Origin: Wenzhouxiangellaceae bacterium
GTDB lineage: Bacteria; Pseudomonadota; Gammaproteobacteria; Xanthomonadales; Wenzhouxiangellaceae
NCBI GenBank assembly: GCA_018334995.1
Contig: JAGXKW010000001.1
Span: 58,690 to 122,689, forward strand
DNA length: 64,000 bases
Direction: 5' to 3'
Below are positions 20,011-29,058 of this stretch, piece after piece. Within the stretch, counting starts at the first letter, position 1. Each line of letters starts with the position of its first letter. The notes under the pieces are model-generated. The model searched no databases, was not told where the DNA came from, and saw only the letters and a list, made by a program, of their open reading frames with translations. Made by a program: the position numbers and the translations under genes.

Positions 20011-23000
20011 GCCACGGAGTTTAGCTTGTCTTTCGGCCGCAGGCGCGCGATCAGGTCCTCGGCGACGCCGACCCGGTCTTCCAGCGCTTCGAACTCGCCG
20101 TGGATGCGCAGCCGGTCCTGGGCCGGCAGCGAATAGCTGTGGGCCTCCTTCTGGATCATGCGGACCATCTCGGCCATGTCGATCACCGGCTTGGGCAAAA
20201 ACTCCACGCGCCCGCCGGCCGGGCCCACCTCCAGCTTGCGGATGCCCAGCGCGCGCGCTTCCAGTCGCAGCGTGGCGGCAGTGAACAGGTTCCTGACCTC
20301 CTCGGGCAGCAGGCCGAAACGGTCGATCATCTCGACCTGCAGTTCGTGCAGTTCCTTGCCGGTCCGCGCCTGGGCGATGCGCTTGTACAGCACCAGCCGC
20401 TGATGGACGTCGGGCAGATAGCTGTCCGGAATCATCGCGGTCACGTGCAGGTCGACCTCGGAGGAGACGTCCACCGGCTCGTCCAGATCCGGCTCGTGTC
20501 CGGCCTTGAGCGCTTCGACGGTGCGGTTGAGCAGTTCCGAATAGAGCTGGAAGCCGATGGCCTCGATCTGGCCCGACTGGTCCTCGCCCAGCAGTTCGCC
20601 GGCGCCGCGGATTTCCAGGTCGTGGGTGGCCAGGGTGAAGCCGGCGCCGAGCTCCTGCAGCGACTGGATCGCTTCCAGCCGCTTGCGTGCGTCGGCGGTA
20701 ATCGCCTTCCACGGCGGCGTCACCAGGTAGGCATAGGCCAGGTGGTGCGAGCGGCCAACGCGGCCGCGCAACTGATGCATCTGGGCCAGGCCGAACTTGT
20801 CGGCGCGGTTGATGATGATGGTGTTGGCCGTCGGCACGTCGATGCCGTTTTCGATGATGGTACTGGCGACCAGCAGGTTGATCCGTCGGTGGTAGAAGTC
20901 GCGCATGGTGCGCTCCATCTCGCCCGGCGGCATCTGACCGTTGGCGATTCCGATCCGGGCGCGCGGGAACAATTCCGACAGGTCCTCGGCCATGCGCGGC
21001 TGGGTCCTGACGTCGTTGTGCAGGAAATACACCTGGCCGCCGCGCTGGAACTCGCGGTTGACCGCGTCGCGGATGGTTGCCGTGTCCCATTCGGAGACGA
21101 AAGTCTTGACCGCCATCCGGCGCGACGGCGGGGTGGCGATGATGGAAAGCTCGCGCAGGCCGGTCATGGACATGTTCAGCGTGCGCGGAATCGGCGTCGC
21201 GGTCAGGGTCAGCAGGTCGACCTCGGCGCGCAATCTCTTCAACTGTTCTTTCTGCCGCACGCCGAAGCGCTGTTCCTCGTCGACCACCACCAGGCCCAGG
21301 TCGGCGAACTTGACGTCGGACTGCAGCAGCCGGTGGGTACCGATGGCAATGTCGATGGTGCCGTCGGCCAGACCGGCCAGGGTGCGTTCGGCGTCCTTCC
21401 TGCCGCCGGTGCGCGACAGCAGCGCGACCTTGACCGGCCAGTCGGCGAAACGGTCGGCGAAGGTGCGGTAGTGCTGTTCGGCCAGCAGCGTCGTCGGAGC
21501 CAGCAGGGTCACCTGGCGGCCGCCCTCGACCACCGCGAACGCCGCTCGCAGCGCGACCTCGGTCTTGCCGAAGCCGACGTCGCCGCAGATCACGCGGTCC
21601 ATGGGCGTGGACGCCTTCAGATCGTTGAGGACGGCCTCGATGGCGGTCTGCTGGTCCTCGGTTTCCTCGAATTCGAAGCCGGCGGCAAAGCGTGCATACA
21701 TGCCCTCGTCGAACGTGAATGCATGGCCTTCGCGTGCGGCGCGCCTGGCCTGTACGTTGAGCAGTTCGGCGGCCACGTCGCGCACTTTCTCGGCGGCCTT
21801 GCGCCGGGTCTTCTGCCAGCGGTCCGAACTCAGCCGGTTGAGCGTGACGACGTCGGGATCGGCGCCGGTGTAGCGGCTGACCAGGTGCAGGTCGGTCACC
21901 GGCACATAGAGCTTGTCGCGGTCGGCGTATTCCAGGGTCAGGAATTCGCCGCGTGCGTCGCCCACGTCCAGCACTTCCAGCCCCAGGTAGCGGCCGATTC
22001 CGTGTTCAAGGTGCACCACCAGCGCGCCCGGCTGCAGATCGGCCAGGCTGCGCACGATGCTTTCCGGATCCTGGCCGCTTTTCTGTTCGCGCCGGCGGGT
22101 GCGGGTGTGACCCGGGAACAGCTCGGACTCGGTGAGTATGGTCACGCCCTCGCCGGGCAGCCGGCAGCCGCCGGAAAACGGCAGCACCGCCAGCGCCAGC
22201 CGGTCGTCGCCGCTGGCGAACGCGGCGAACGAATCGATCGGGCGCGGCTGGACGCCGAAACGCTTGAGATTGGCGGCGATCAGTTCGCGGCGGCCGGCGG
22301 TATCGGCGGCCAGCAGCATGCGGCCCGGTTCGGCTTCCAGCCGTTCGGCAGCCTGTTCCGGCGCATGATCCAGGTCCAGCGGTTCGGGCCGCTGGAGGGT
22401 CTTCGTCGCCGGCGGGCGCCGGGTGACGCGCACCGCCGCGTCGTGTTTCAGCGCGTCGGTCAGTTCGCCGGCTGCAAGATAAAGCTCGTCGGGCTTCAGG
22501 GGCGGGCGCTCGCGGTCGCCGGCGCGCTGTTCATAGCGCTGCCGGACCTGTTCGGCGAATTCCCCGGCCGCTTCCTCGCAGCCGGCCAGCGTCACCAGCC
22601 GGTGCTCGCGCGGCAGGTAGTCCAGCAGGCTGGCGGTCTGGTCGAAGAACAACGGCAGATACTGCTCGAGCCCCTGGCCGTGATGACCTTCTCCGACCTC
22701 CTGGTAGGGCAGCGCGCGTCTTAGATCGACCTCGAACCGGTTGCGGAAGCGGCGCCGGAATTCCTGCCGGGCGGTTTCATCGAACGGGTACTCGCGCCCC
22801 GGCAGCAGTTCCACCCGGTTCATTTTCTCGATCGAGCGCTGGGTTTCTGCGTCGAACGAGCGGATCGACTCGATTTCCGTATCGAACAGCTCCACCCGGT
22901 ACGGAAGCTGCGTGCCCATCGGCCACAGGTCGAAGACCGCGCCGCGCACCGCGAACTGTCCGGGCTGCCAGACCTGGTCGCTGGCCTCGTAGCCGGCGTC

Positions 23001-23444
23001 GAACAGCCGTTCGCGAAAACGGTCCAGGTCCAGCTCCTCGCCGACCGTGAAGTTCACGCTGCGCCCGGCGATGAAGCCCACCGGCGCCAGGCGCTGCATC
23101 AGTGCGTTGACCGGCGCGATGATCACCCCGGCTTCGCGATCGGCCAGTCCGGCCAGCACGTCGAGTCGGCGCGAGACCAGGTCGGGGTGGGGCGAATAAA
23201 GGTCGTAGGGCAGGATTTCGAGGTCGGGAAACAGGTCGGCGCGCGGTCCGTCCAGGTGATTGATGTCGTCGCGCAGACGCCGCGCGGCGTAGCCGTCGGC
23301 CGCTGCCACCAGTACCGGTCCGCCGCGGCGGCGCGCATAGGCGCTGACTGCCAGCGCCAGCGCGAGATCCTCCAGCAGCGGCCACTGCCGGCCCTCGCCG
23401 GCCTGCGCGCGCGGCGGATTGAGTACTGAAAACGTATCGGACAT
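20007..23444 (-). CDS. mfd: Transcription-repair coupling factor
   Basis: A 1145-residue translocase that releases stalled RNA polymerase and recruits UvrA to lesions; E. coli Mfd is 1148. It has a UvrB-like N-terminal module, the RNA polymerase-interaction domain around VHLEHGIGRYLGLEV, helicase motif I GDVGFGKTEVALRAAF, and motif II VVDEEQRFGV. It ends with a TRCF C-terminal domain. ATG 23444 (MSDTFSVLNPPR) is used; the track start 23528 adds an unconserved leader. It diverges from the SDR gene. Confidence 0.97.
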   Translation of the reverse strand: MSDTFSVLNPPRAQAGEGRQWPLLEDLALALAVSAYARRRGGPVLVAAADGYAARRLRDDINHLDGPRADLFPDLEILPYDLYSPHPDLVSRRLDVLAGLADREAGVIIAPVNALMQRLAPVGFIAGRSVNFTVGEELDLDRFRERLFDAGYEASDQVWQPGQFAVRGAVFDLWPMGTQLPYRVELFDTEIESIRSFDAETQRSIEKMNRVELLPGREYPFDETARQEFRRRFRNRFEVDLRRALPYQEVGEGHHGQGLEQYLPLFFDQTASLLDYLPREHRLVTLAGCEEAAGEFAEQVRQRYEQRAGDRERPPLKPDELYLAAGELTDALKHDAAVRVTRRPPATKTLQRPEPLDLDHAPEQAAERLEAEPGRMLLAADTAGRRELIAANLKRFGVQPRPIDSFAAFASGDDRLALAVLPFSGGCRLPGEGVTILTESELFPGHTRTRRREQKSGQDPESIVRSLADLQPGALVVHLEHGIGRYLGLEVLDVGDARGEFLTLEYADRDKLYVPVTDLHLVSRYTGADPDVVTLNRLSSDRWQKTRRKAAEKVRDVAAELLNVQARRAAREGHAFTFDEGMYARFAAGFEFEETEDQQTAIEAVLNDLKASTPMDRVICGDVGFGKTEVALRAAFAVVEGGRQVTLLAPTTLLAEQHYRTFADRFADWPVKVALLSRTGGRKDAERTLAGLADGTIDIAIGTHRLLQSDVKFADLGLVVVDEEQRFGVRQKEQLKRLRAEVDLLTLTATPIPRTLNMSMTGLRELSIIATPPSRRMAVKTFVSEWDTATIRDAVNREFQRGGQVYFLHNDVRTQPRMAEDLSELFPRARIGIANGQMPPGEMERTMRDFYHRRINLLVASTIIENGIDVPTANTIIINRADKFGLAQMHQLRGRVGRSHHLAYAYLVTPPWKAITADARKRLEAIQSLQELGAGFTLATHDLEIRGAGELLGEDQSGQIEAIGFQLYSELLNRTVEALKAGHEPDLDEPVDVSSEVDLHVTAMIPDSYLPDVHQRLVLYKRIAQARTGKELHELQVEMIDRFGLLPEEVRNLFTAATLRLEARALGIRKLEVGPAGGRVEFLPKPVIDMAEMVRMIQKEAHSYSLPAQDRLRIHGEFEALEDRVGVAEDLIARLRPKDKLNSVA

Positions 23445-23607
23445 CACGGTGGATATTTCGGTCGGAGCCGGCCATTTTACCCGTCTTGCTCGCCGGCCTC
23501 GGTATTGCGATGCAGCCATCGCCGGCAACCGGGCGGTGCCAGCGAGCCGGCTCGATCATGCCCGATCGATTATGCTGATGCACGCTTTTTATCAGGATTT
23601 CTTGCAC

Positions 23608-24423
23608 ATGCCATCACAAGACACTCGTGTCGCGGTCATCACCGGCGCCGGTTCGGGCCTGGGCGCGGCGATGGCCAGGCGCTTCGGCAGCGCCGGCTGG
23701 CGCGTGGTCGCGACCGACCAGCACGCCGAGCGCGCCGAAACGGTGGTCGCCGGGCTTGCCGGCGGCGGTCACGCCGCGCGCACGCTTGACGTGACCGATT
23801 CGGAGCAGTGGGAAGCGCTGGCGGATTTCGTCGATGCCCGATATGGCCGGGTCGATGCGCTGGTCAACAATGCCGGCGTTGCGACCGGCGGCATGCTGGG
23901 CGATACGCCGCTCGAAGACTGGCAGTGGGTGCTCGAGATCAACCTCATGGGCGTGGTGCGCGGCTGCCATCATTTCGCCGCGAAATTCCGCGACCAGGGC
24001 TTCGGACATATCGTCAACGTCGCCTCCTGGGCCGGGCTGGCCGCCGCGCCGGGCATTGCCTCCTACGGCACGGCCAAGGCCGCCGTGGTCGCGCTGTCGG
24101 AAATGCTGCGCGCCGAGATGCAGCCCCATGGGGTCGAGGTCTCGGTGTTGTGTCCGGCGTTCGTCAAGACCGGTCTGACCGAAACCATGCGCGCGCCCGA
24201 CGACAGCTATCCGGAGCGCGTGCAGCGCTGGATGGAGAAATCCGGAGTCTCGGCCGAAGACGTCGCCGAAACCGTCTACCAGGCGACGCAGAAGCCGAGG
24301 TTCCTGCTGCTCACCCATCCCGAGACGCGCTGGCAATACCGTCTCAAGCGCTGGTTCCCGTCCCTGTATTTCCGCATCCTGATGCGCAGCATGCGCAAGC
24401 TGATGCCGCAAAAGGCGTCTTGA
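23608..24423 (+). CDS. Short-chain dehydrogenase/reductase, substrate unknown
   Basis: A 271-residue classical SDR. The cofactor turn is VITGAGSGLGAAM with an acidic DQH after beta-2 that favours NAD. The structural motif is NNAGVATGG. The catalytic Ser and Tyr-x3-Lys lie in NVASWAGL and ASYGTAKAA. The C-terminal part, RWQYRLKRWFPSLYFRILMR, is basic and amphipathic and may associate with membrane. ATG 23608 (MPSQDTRVAVITGAG) is chosen over 23419. The substrate cannot be named. Confidence 0.88.
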   Translation: MPSQDTRVAVITGAGSGLGAAMARRFGSAGWRVVATDQHAERAETVVAGLAGGGHAARTLDVTDSEQWEALADFVDARYGRVDALVNNAGVATGGMLGDTPLEDWQWVLEINLMGVVRGCHHFAAKFRDQGFGHIVNVASWAGLAAAPGIASYGTAKAAVVALSEMLRAEMQPHGVEVSVLCPAFVKTGLTETMRAPDDSYPERVQRWMEKSGVSAEDVAETVYQATQKPRFLLLTHPETRWQYRLKRWFPSLYFRILMRSMRKLMPQKAS

Positions 24424-24491
24424 ACCGCAAAGGAACGCAAGTGAACACGAACAATGCGTAACGGCACCGAATAGACAGGACAGTCTCCGTA

Positions 24492-24560
24492 GGCGGATAA
24501 GCGTCAGCGCATCCACCAATCAGGCCCCAGAAACGGTGGATGCGCTGACGCTTATCCGCC
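24492..24560. repeat. Perfect 26-bp inverted repeat (REP-like hairpin)
   Basis: GGCGGATAAGCGTCAGCGCA... (24492-24517) is repeated perfectly in reverse at 24535-24560, with a 17-base loop. The wording GGTGGATGCGCTGACGCTTA resembles palindromic sequences scattered in other gammaproteobacteria, recalled from memory. It could also stop transcription from the SDR gene, but no T-run follows either arm. An imperfect CGCAAAGGAACGCAA stretch precedes it at about 24426. Confidence 0.85.
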
Positions 24561-24603
24561 CTGCCGAGAAACAACGCCAGTCAGGAAACATTTTCTTCAA
24601 TAG

Positions 24604-24639
24604 ATCTGTGTAAATCTGCGTAATCTGTGAATCGCTTTT
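24604..24639. repeat. ATCTGTG-type repeat arm (copy 2, single arm)
   Basis: ATCTGTGTAAATCTGCGTAA followed by TCTGTGAATCGCTTTT is the same arm as at 10462-10489 and 39259-39286, including the ATCGCTTT tail. No inverted partner is seen nearby. It ends about 19 bases before the ATG at 24659, so it forms the leader of that gene. Confidence 0.7.
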
Positions 24640-24658
24640 TATCGAAACGGAGAAAAGA

Positions 24659-25432
24659 ATGAACAAGTTGATGTTGTCCGTGACCCTGCTCATGGCGCTG
24701 CCAGTCCTGGCGCAGCAGGAGACTGAACAAGAGCGGCCGTTCCTGGAATCGGTGCGCGCGGCGATGGCTTCGGAAGTGCGCACCGAGGCCGAGCGCGAAC
24801 GCGACGCGAACCGCATGCCGGTCGAGACGCTCGACTTCTTCGGTCTCGACGACTCCATGACGGTGATCGAGCTCATTCCCGGTGGCGGGTGGTACACGAA
24901 GCTGCTGGCGCCGGCGTTGAGGAACGAAGGTCAGTTCTACGTCTCGATCGCCGCCGGCGGCGTAGCCGAGTCCGAGTGGTTCGGTGAGGTCCCCCATGAT
25001 CGGGTCGAAGTGCTGGAACCGGAGCTTGAAATCATCCCGGACGAGGACTCCGGGCTGGTCGCGATCAAGCCGTTCGACTTCGGTGTTGAAAATGTCGACG
25101 CGGTGTTGACATTCCGCAATCTCCACAACCTGAATGAAGAAGGCCGCGACAGCATGAACCGCGCTGCATTCGCCGCGCTCAAGCCCGGCGGTATCTACGG
25201 CGTGGTCGACCACACCCGCCGCCACATGCAACCGGACGACCCGGAAAATCGCCGTCGCGTCGACCCGGTACTGATGATCAGGGAAATCCAGGCCGCAGGA
25301 TTCGAATTCGAGGATTATTCGGACCTGCACTATCGGTTGGATGACGAGCTCCGCTACGAGGTCGGGCGCAAGACCGTGACCGGCAATACCGACCGGTTCA
25401 CGTTTTTGTTTCGCAAGCCGGGCGCCGATTGA
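24659..25432 (+). CDS. Exported class I methyltransferase-like protein
   Basis: This 257-residue protein has a signal peptide, MNKLMLSVTLLMALPVLAQQ. The rest looks like a Rossmann methyltransferase, with a motif I-like VIELIPGGGWYTKLLAP and a post-I/IV region VDAVLTFRNLHNL. It belongs with the predicted exported methyltransferases grouped as COG4798. Motif I is altered (PGGGW rather than GxGxG), and SAM is not expected in the periplasm, so real activity is uncertain. The ribosome binding site CGGAGAAAAGA is good. Confidence 0.8.
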   Translation: MNKLMLSVTLLMALPVLAQQETEQERPFLESVRAAMASEVRTEAERERDANRMPVETLDFFGLDDSMTVIELIPGGGWYTKLLAPALRNEGQFYVSIAAGGVAESEWFGEVPHDRVEVLEPELEIIPDEDSGLVAIKPFDFGVENVDAVLTFRNLHNLNEEGRDSMNRAAFAALKPGGIYGVVDHTRRHMQPDDPENRRRVDPVLMIREIQAAGFEFEDYSDLHYRLDDELRYEVGRKTVTGNTDRFTFLFRKPGAD

Positions 25433-25540
25433 TCGGGCATCGCCCGGCCCGACGACCATGGCCTCGCCCGACGGTTGCGGAATTCGAGGCGGGCGCCTGG
25501 CATCCTGACGCCATTGCCCGGTGTCGAGGTTTTGTTATTT

Positions 25541-25735
25541 CAAATGCAACTTCAAAGGCGGTTTCGCCGCCAGCTTCGCTGGCTGATTAACGTTCTCGTT
25601 AGTACTTTTGTCGATTGCAACAAAAGTAACCAAAAATGCGCTTTTCAGGCAACTGTGAAAAGTAGGTCGCCTGCATGCGCGCAGCGCGAGGCGAAACCGC
25701 CTTTGAATTTGAAGTTGAGGTTGAATTTGAATTCG
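25541..25735. repeat. Nested-hairpin intergenic element, MITE-like
   Basis: The 338-base gap between the exported methyltransferase gene and djlA contains no convincing gene. It holds a perfect 18-bp inverted repeat, TTCAAAGGCGGTTTCGCC, at 25551-25568 and 25690-25707. Three smaller perfect stems lie inside: GCCAGC/GCTGGC, ACTTTTGT/ACAAAAGT and CTTTTCA/TGAAAAG. The right end continues as a six-base array (TTGAAT, TTGAAG, TTGAGG, TTGAAT, TTGAAT). The size and nesting suggest a non-autonomous mobile or REP-type element. No target-site duplication is clear. Confidence 0.7.
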
Positions 25736-25770
25736 GAACAGCCGCCGGCACCCGGCACCGCCGGCACCCG

Positions 25771-26541
25771 TCATTCGCGATGCGCCCGGATGGTGTCATA
25801 CGCCTTGCGGATTTCGCGCGTTTTTTCCTCGGCCACCGACCGCATGCTCTCGGGCATGCCGCGCGAGGCCAGCTTGTCCGGATGATGCTTGCTCATCAAT
25901 CGACGATAAGCCTTCTTGACTTCGGCGTCGCCGGCGTCGGGTTCCACGCCCAGCGTTGCGTAGGCGTCTTCCAGCCGCGGACCGGTGGCCGCTCCGCCGC
26001 CAGCGTGCGCACCGGATGTGCCCCGGAGCATGGCTTCCAGGCGTTCGACGTCGGGTTCGGACAGGCCCAGGCCGCGGGCGATCCGCACCAGCAACGCGTG
26101 CTCGTCGGCGTGGACGATGCCGTCGGCGGCGACGGCCGAGAGCTGCACCTGAAGAAAGAGCTGCAGCAGCGGCTGGTTCCGCCGGGCAACGGCGCGCACG
26201 CGGGCGAGCTCGGCGTCGAGGTCGAAGTCGTCGGCCGCGCCGCGGTTGAACGCCGCCATTGCCGAACGGCGCTGCTCGCCGGACAGCGACAAGCGTGCAA
26301 AGAACTGCTCTGCGACGCGGATTTCATCATCGGTGACCTGCCCGTCGGCCTTGCATACCGCGCCCATCACCGCGAAGGTGGAGTCCAGGAACTGCGTACG
26401 CACCGCTTCCAGGCCGCGGGCGAAGAAAACGTTGAGCAGCAGGTGGCTCAGCGCCCCGCCGGCAACGGCGCCGAGCACCGCCCCGGCAAGGCCGCCGAAC
26501 AGCAGGCCGACCACGCCGCCAATCAGGATGAACAGGAGCAT
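25771..26541 (-). CDS. djlA: DjlA-type membrane-anchored J-domain protein
   Basis: A 256-residue co-chaperone. One glycine-rich N-terminal membrane segment, LFILIGGVVGLLFGGLAGAV, is followed by a TerB-like helical domain (about 45-165) with KADGQVTDDEI. A C-terminal J domain contains LGVEPDAGDAEVKKAYR and the HPD motif in MSKHHPDK, which activates DnaK. ATG 26541 (MLLFILIGG) with AGGAG is chosen over the track start. It follows prfA by 126 bases on the same strand. Confidence 0.92.
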   Translation of the reverse strand: MLLFILIGGVVGLLFGGLAGAVLGAVAGGALSHLLLNVFFARGLEAVRTQFLDSTFAVMGAVCKADGQVTDDEIRVAEQFFARLSLSGEQRRSAMAAFNRGAADDFDLDAELARVRAVARRNQPLLQLFLQVQLSAVAADGIVHADEHALLVRIARGLGLSEPDVERLEAMLRGTSGAHAGGGAATGPRLEDAYATLGVEPDAGDAEVKKAYRRLMSKHHPDKLASRGMPESMRSVAEEKTREIRKAYDTIRAHRE

Positions 26542-26667
26542 GGCGCGATGATACGCAAGCCCGGGGCCGGAAGGGTGTGCCCGACCCGCCATCAATCCGC
26601 AGCAATCACCCTTCCAAAGCGAGAGACCTGACGGCGCCGCAGCAGGCAGGGTGGTGGACGAGGCGGA

Positions 26668-27747
26668 TTACCCCAGTTCGGCGAGCAAATCCGCTTGATG
26701 CGCTTCGGTGAGCGGATCGATGAGTTCATCCAGGGCGCCCTCGAGGATATTGTCCAGGTCGTACAGCGTCAGCCCGATCCGGTGGTCGGTGACCCGCCCC
26801 TGGGGAAAGTTGTAGGTGCGGATGCGTTCGGAGCGATCACCGGAGCCGATCTGAAGCTTGCGGCTGGCGGCCTGTTCGGATTGCTGCTGGCTGCGCTCGG
26901 CCTCCAGCAGTCGCGCGCTGAGCAGGCTCATGGCGCGCGCCTTGTTCTTGTGCTGCGAGCGCTCGTCCTGGCATTCGACCACGGTACCGCTGGGCAGGTG
27001 AGTGATCCGGATGGCCGAGTCGGTGGTGTTGACGTGCTGGCCGCCGGCGCCGGAGGAACGGTAGGTATCGATGCGCAGGTCGTTGGGATCGACCTTGATC
27101 TCGTCGACCGCGTCGACTTCCGGCAGGATGGCCACCGTGCAGGCCGAGGTGTGGATGCGGCCCTGCGACTCGGTCGCCGGCACGCGCTGTACGCGGTGCG
27201 TGCCGGACTCGAACTTGAGCCTGGAATACGCCCCGGTGCCGATCACGCGCGCGATCAGCTCGCGCCAGCCACCGGCTTCGCCGGCCTGGCCGGAGAGCAG
27301 CTCGATGCGCCAGCCCTGGGCCTCGGCGTAGCGCGTGTACATCCGGAACAGGTCGCCGGCGAACAATGCTGCTTCCTGCCCGCCGGTGCCGGCGCGAATT
27401 TCGAGAAACAGGTTCTTGTGGTCGTTGGGGTCGGGCGGCACGATCAGTCGCCTGAGCGCGCGATCCAGGCGCTCGCGCTCGGCTTCGATCTCGGCCAACT
27501 CATCGTGCGCCATCCTGCGCATTTCGTCGTCGTTCTCTTCCAGCAGCGCTTCGGCTTCGGCCTGTCGCTGCTCCAGCTGTTCGATCGCCCGCCAGGTCTG
27601 GACGATGGACTGGAGATCGGCATATTCGCGCGAAAGCGCGGTGAAACGCTTCGGGTCTTCGGCCAGTTCCGGCTCGGCCAGCAGGCGCTCGATTTCCTCG
27701 AAGCGCTCGACGGCCTGCTCCAGGCGCCGCTCCAGCCCGGGCGTCAC
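26668..27747 (-). CDS. prfA: Peptide chain release factor 1
   Basis: A 359-residue class I release factor that recognises UAA and UAG. The PxT-type codon-recognition loop reads [14 protein letters not shown], and the peptidyl-tRNA hydrolysis motif is [15 protein letters not shown]. Translation begins at GTG 27747, overlapping the hemA stop as GTGA. This is the conserved hemA-prfA pair, but prmC, the GGQ methylase gene that often follows, is replaced here by djlA. Confidence 0.98.
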   Translation of the reverse strand: MTPGLERRLEQAVERFEEIERLLAEPELAEDPKRFTALSREYADLQSIVQTWRAIEQLEQRQAEAEALLEENDDEMRRMAHDELAEIEAERERLDRALRRLIVPPDPNDHKNLFLEIRAGTGGQEAALFAGDLFRMYTRYAEAQGWRIELLSGQAGEAGGWRELIARVIGTGAYSRLKFESGTHRVQRVPATESQGRIHTSACTVAILPEVDAVDEIKVDPNDLRIDTYRSSGAGGQHVNTTDSAIRITHLPSGTVVECQDERSQHKNKARAMSLLSARLLEAERSQQQSEQAASRKLQIGSGDRSERIRTYNFPQGRVTDHRIGLTLYDLDNILEGALDELIDPLTEAHQADLLAELG

Positions 27748-29000
27748 GACGGATCGTCCAGCAGCAGTTTGCGCGCTGCCGCCATCAATTCCTCGTCGGT
27801 GATTTCGGCCGCCCGCCGCACCTGGATGCTGGGCGCGTGCAGCAGCCGGTTGGTCAGCCGATGGCCGAAGCGCGCCAGCACGTCGTCGGCGTCGCGCCCG
27901 GCGGCGAGTTCGCGCCGGGCCTGGTCGAGCAGCTTGTCGCGTTCGTTGAAGGCCCGGTTGCGCAGCGATTTCAGCGTTTCGCCGGCTGCGTGCAGATTCA
28001 TCCAGCGGTCGAACGCCTCGGCCTGGCCGTCCACGATATGCGTGGCCGCTTCCAGCGCCTGGTTGCGCTTGCGGTGCCCGCGTTCCGCGATTTCGCGCAG
28101 GTCGTCGATGGTGTAGAGATAGACGTCGCCGAATTCGCGGACCGCCGGATCGACGTTGCGCGGTACCGAGAGATCGAGCACGAACATCGGCTGGTTGCGC
28201 CGCCTGGCCAGCGCCTTGCGGACCATTTCGTGTTCGACCAGCGGTTTGGAGCTGCCGGTGCAGGCCACGACCAGGTCGTGTTCATGCAGGGCTTCGGCCA
28301 GGCCGTCCAGGCCCATGGAACGCGCGCCGAACTGTTCGGCCAGGCCGGCGGCGCGCTCCGGATTGCGGTTGCAGATGGTCAGCCTGCGGATGCCCTGCCC
28401 GGAGAAGTGCCGGGCGCAATCCTCGATCATCTCGCCGGCGCCGATCATGAGCGCCGACAGCCGGTTGACGTCACCGAAGATCTGGTGGGCCAGCTTGAGC
28501 GCGGCGAACGGCAGCGTCACCGGGTTGTGGCCGATGCCGGTTTCCGAGCGCACCAGCTTGGAGGTCTGAAACGAATGCTGAAAAAGACGATCCAGTATCG
28601 TGCCCAGGGTCTTGTGTTCCTGCGCCGAGTGCCAGGCCTGCTTGACCTGACCGACGACCTGGGGCTCGCCCAGCACCATGGAATCCATGCCCGAGGTGAC
28701 CTTGAGCAGATGCATCACCGCCATGCGCTGTTGCAGCGCGAACAGGTATTCGCGGAATTCGCCCCGGCGCGCCCCGTGCCAGTCATGCATCCATTCCTGT
28801 AACGCCGTTATGCTAGCGTTCTCGCCACTGGCATAAAGCTCGGTTCGGTTGCATGTGCTCACGATCGCGCATTCCCGGATGCCAGGAACGGCATGCATGG
28901 AACCGAGCGCCTCGCCAAGCCTTTCCGGCGTAAACGCAAGCCGCTCCCGGATCGCGACCGGCGCGGTTTGATGACTCAGTCCAAGAGCGAATACCGACAT
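27744..29000 (-). CDS. hemA: Glutamyl-tRNA reductase
   Basis: A 418-residue enzyme that makes glutamate-1-semialdehyde, the first committed step of tetrapyrrole synthesis by the C5 route. The catalytic cysteine is in [12 protein letters not shown]. The NADPH domain contains [11 protein letters not shown], and the C-terminal dimerisation helix ends the protein. ATG 29000 ([14 protein letters not shown]) is used; the track start at 29030 has no homology support. It diverges from a TPR lipoprotein gene, whose upstream in-frame ATG (28999) actually overlaps this start codon. Confidence 0.97.
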   Translation of the reverse strand: MSVFALGLSHQTAPVAIRERLAFTPERLGEALGSMHAVPGIRECAIVSTCNRTELYASGENASITALQEWMHDWHGARRGEFREYLFALQQRMAVMHLLKVTSGMDSMVLGEPQVVGQVKQAWHSAQEHKTLGTILDRLFQHSFQTSKLVRSETGIGHNPVTLPFAALKLAHQIFGDVNRLSALMIGAGEMIEDCARHFSGQGIRRLTICNRNPERAAGLAEQFGARSMGLDGLAEALHEHDLVVACTGSSKPLVEHEMVRKALARRRNQPMFVLDLSVPRNVDPAVREFGDVYLYTIDDLREIAERGHRKRNQALEAATHIVDGQAEAFDRWMNLHAAGETLKSLRNRAFNERDKLLDQARRELAAGRDADDVLARFGHRLTNRLLHAPSIQVRRAAEITDEELMAAARKLLLDDPS

Positions 29001-29028
29001 GAATGAACCAGAAACGGACAAACCCTGC

Positions 29029-29057
29029 ATTGTCCTAGCTTATGTAAAGCAATTCAA
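29029..29057 (-). promoter_or_regulatory. Candidate hemA promoter
   Basis: On the minus strand TTGAAT (29052-29057) and GACAAT (29029-29034) are separated by 17 bases, each matching the sigma-70 consensus at four of six positions. Transcription would start about 22 bases before the hemA ATG. The site lies in the 58-base gap before the TPR lipoprotein start. Confidence 0.35.
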
Positions 29058-29058
29058 T

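Noticed and set aside
20100-22724. 874-residue plus-strand ORF
   Set aside because: Antisense shadow of mfd.
25475-25885. ORFs across the gap beside djlA (25475-25885 plus, 25535-25774 minus)
   Set aside because: They follow the hairpin element and its six-base array, which explains the periodic peptide. There is no ribosome binding site or homology.
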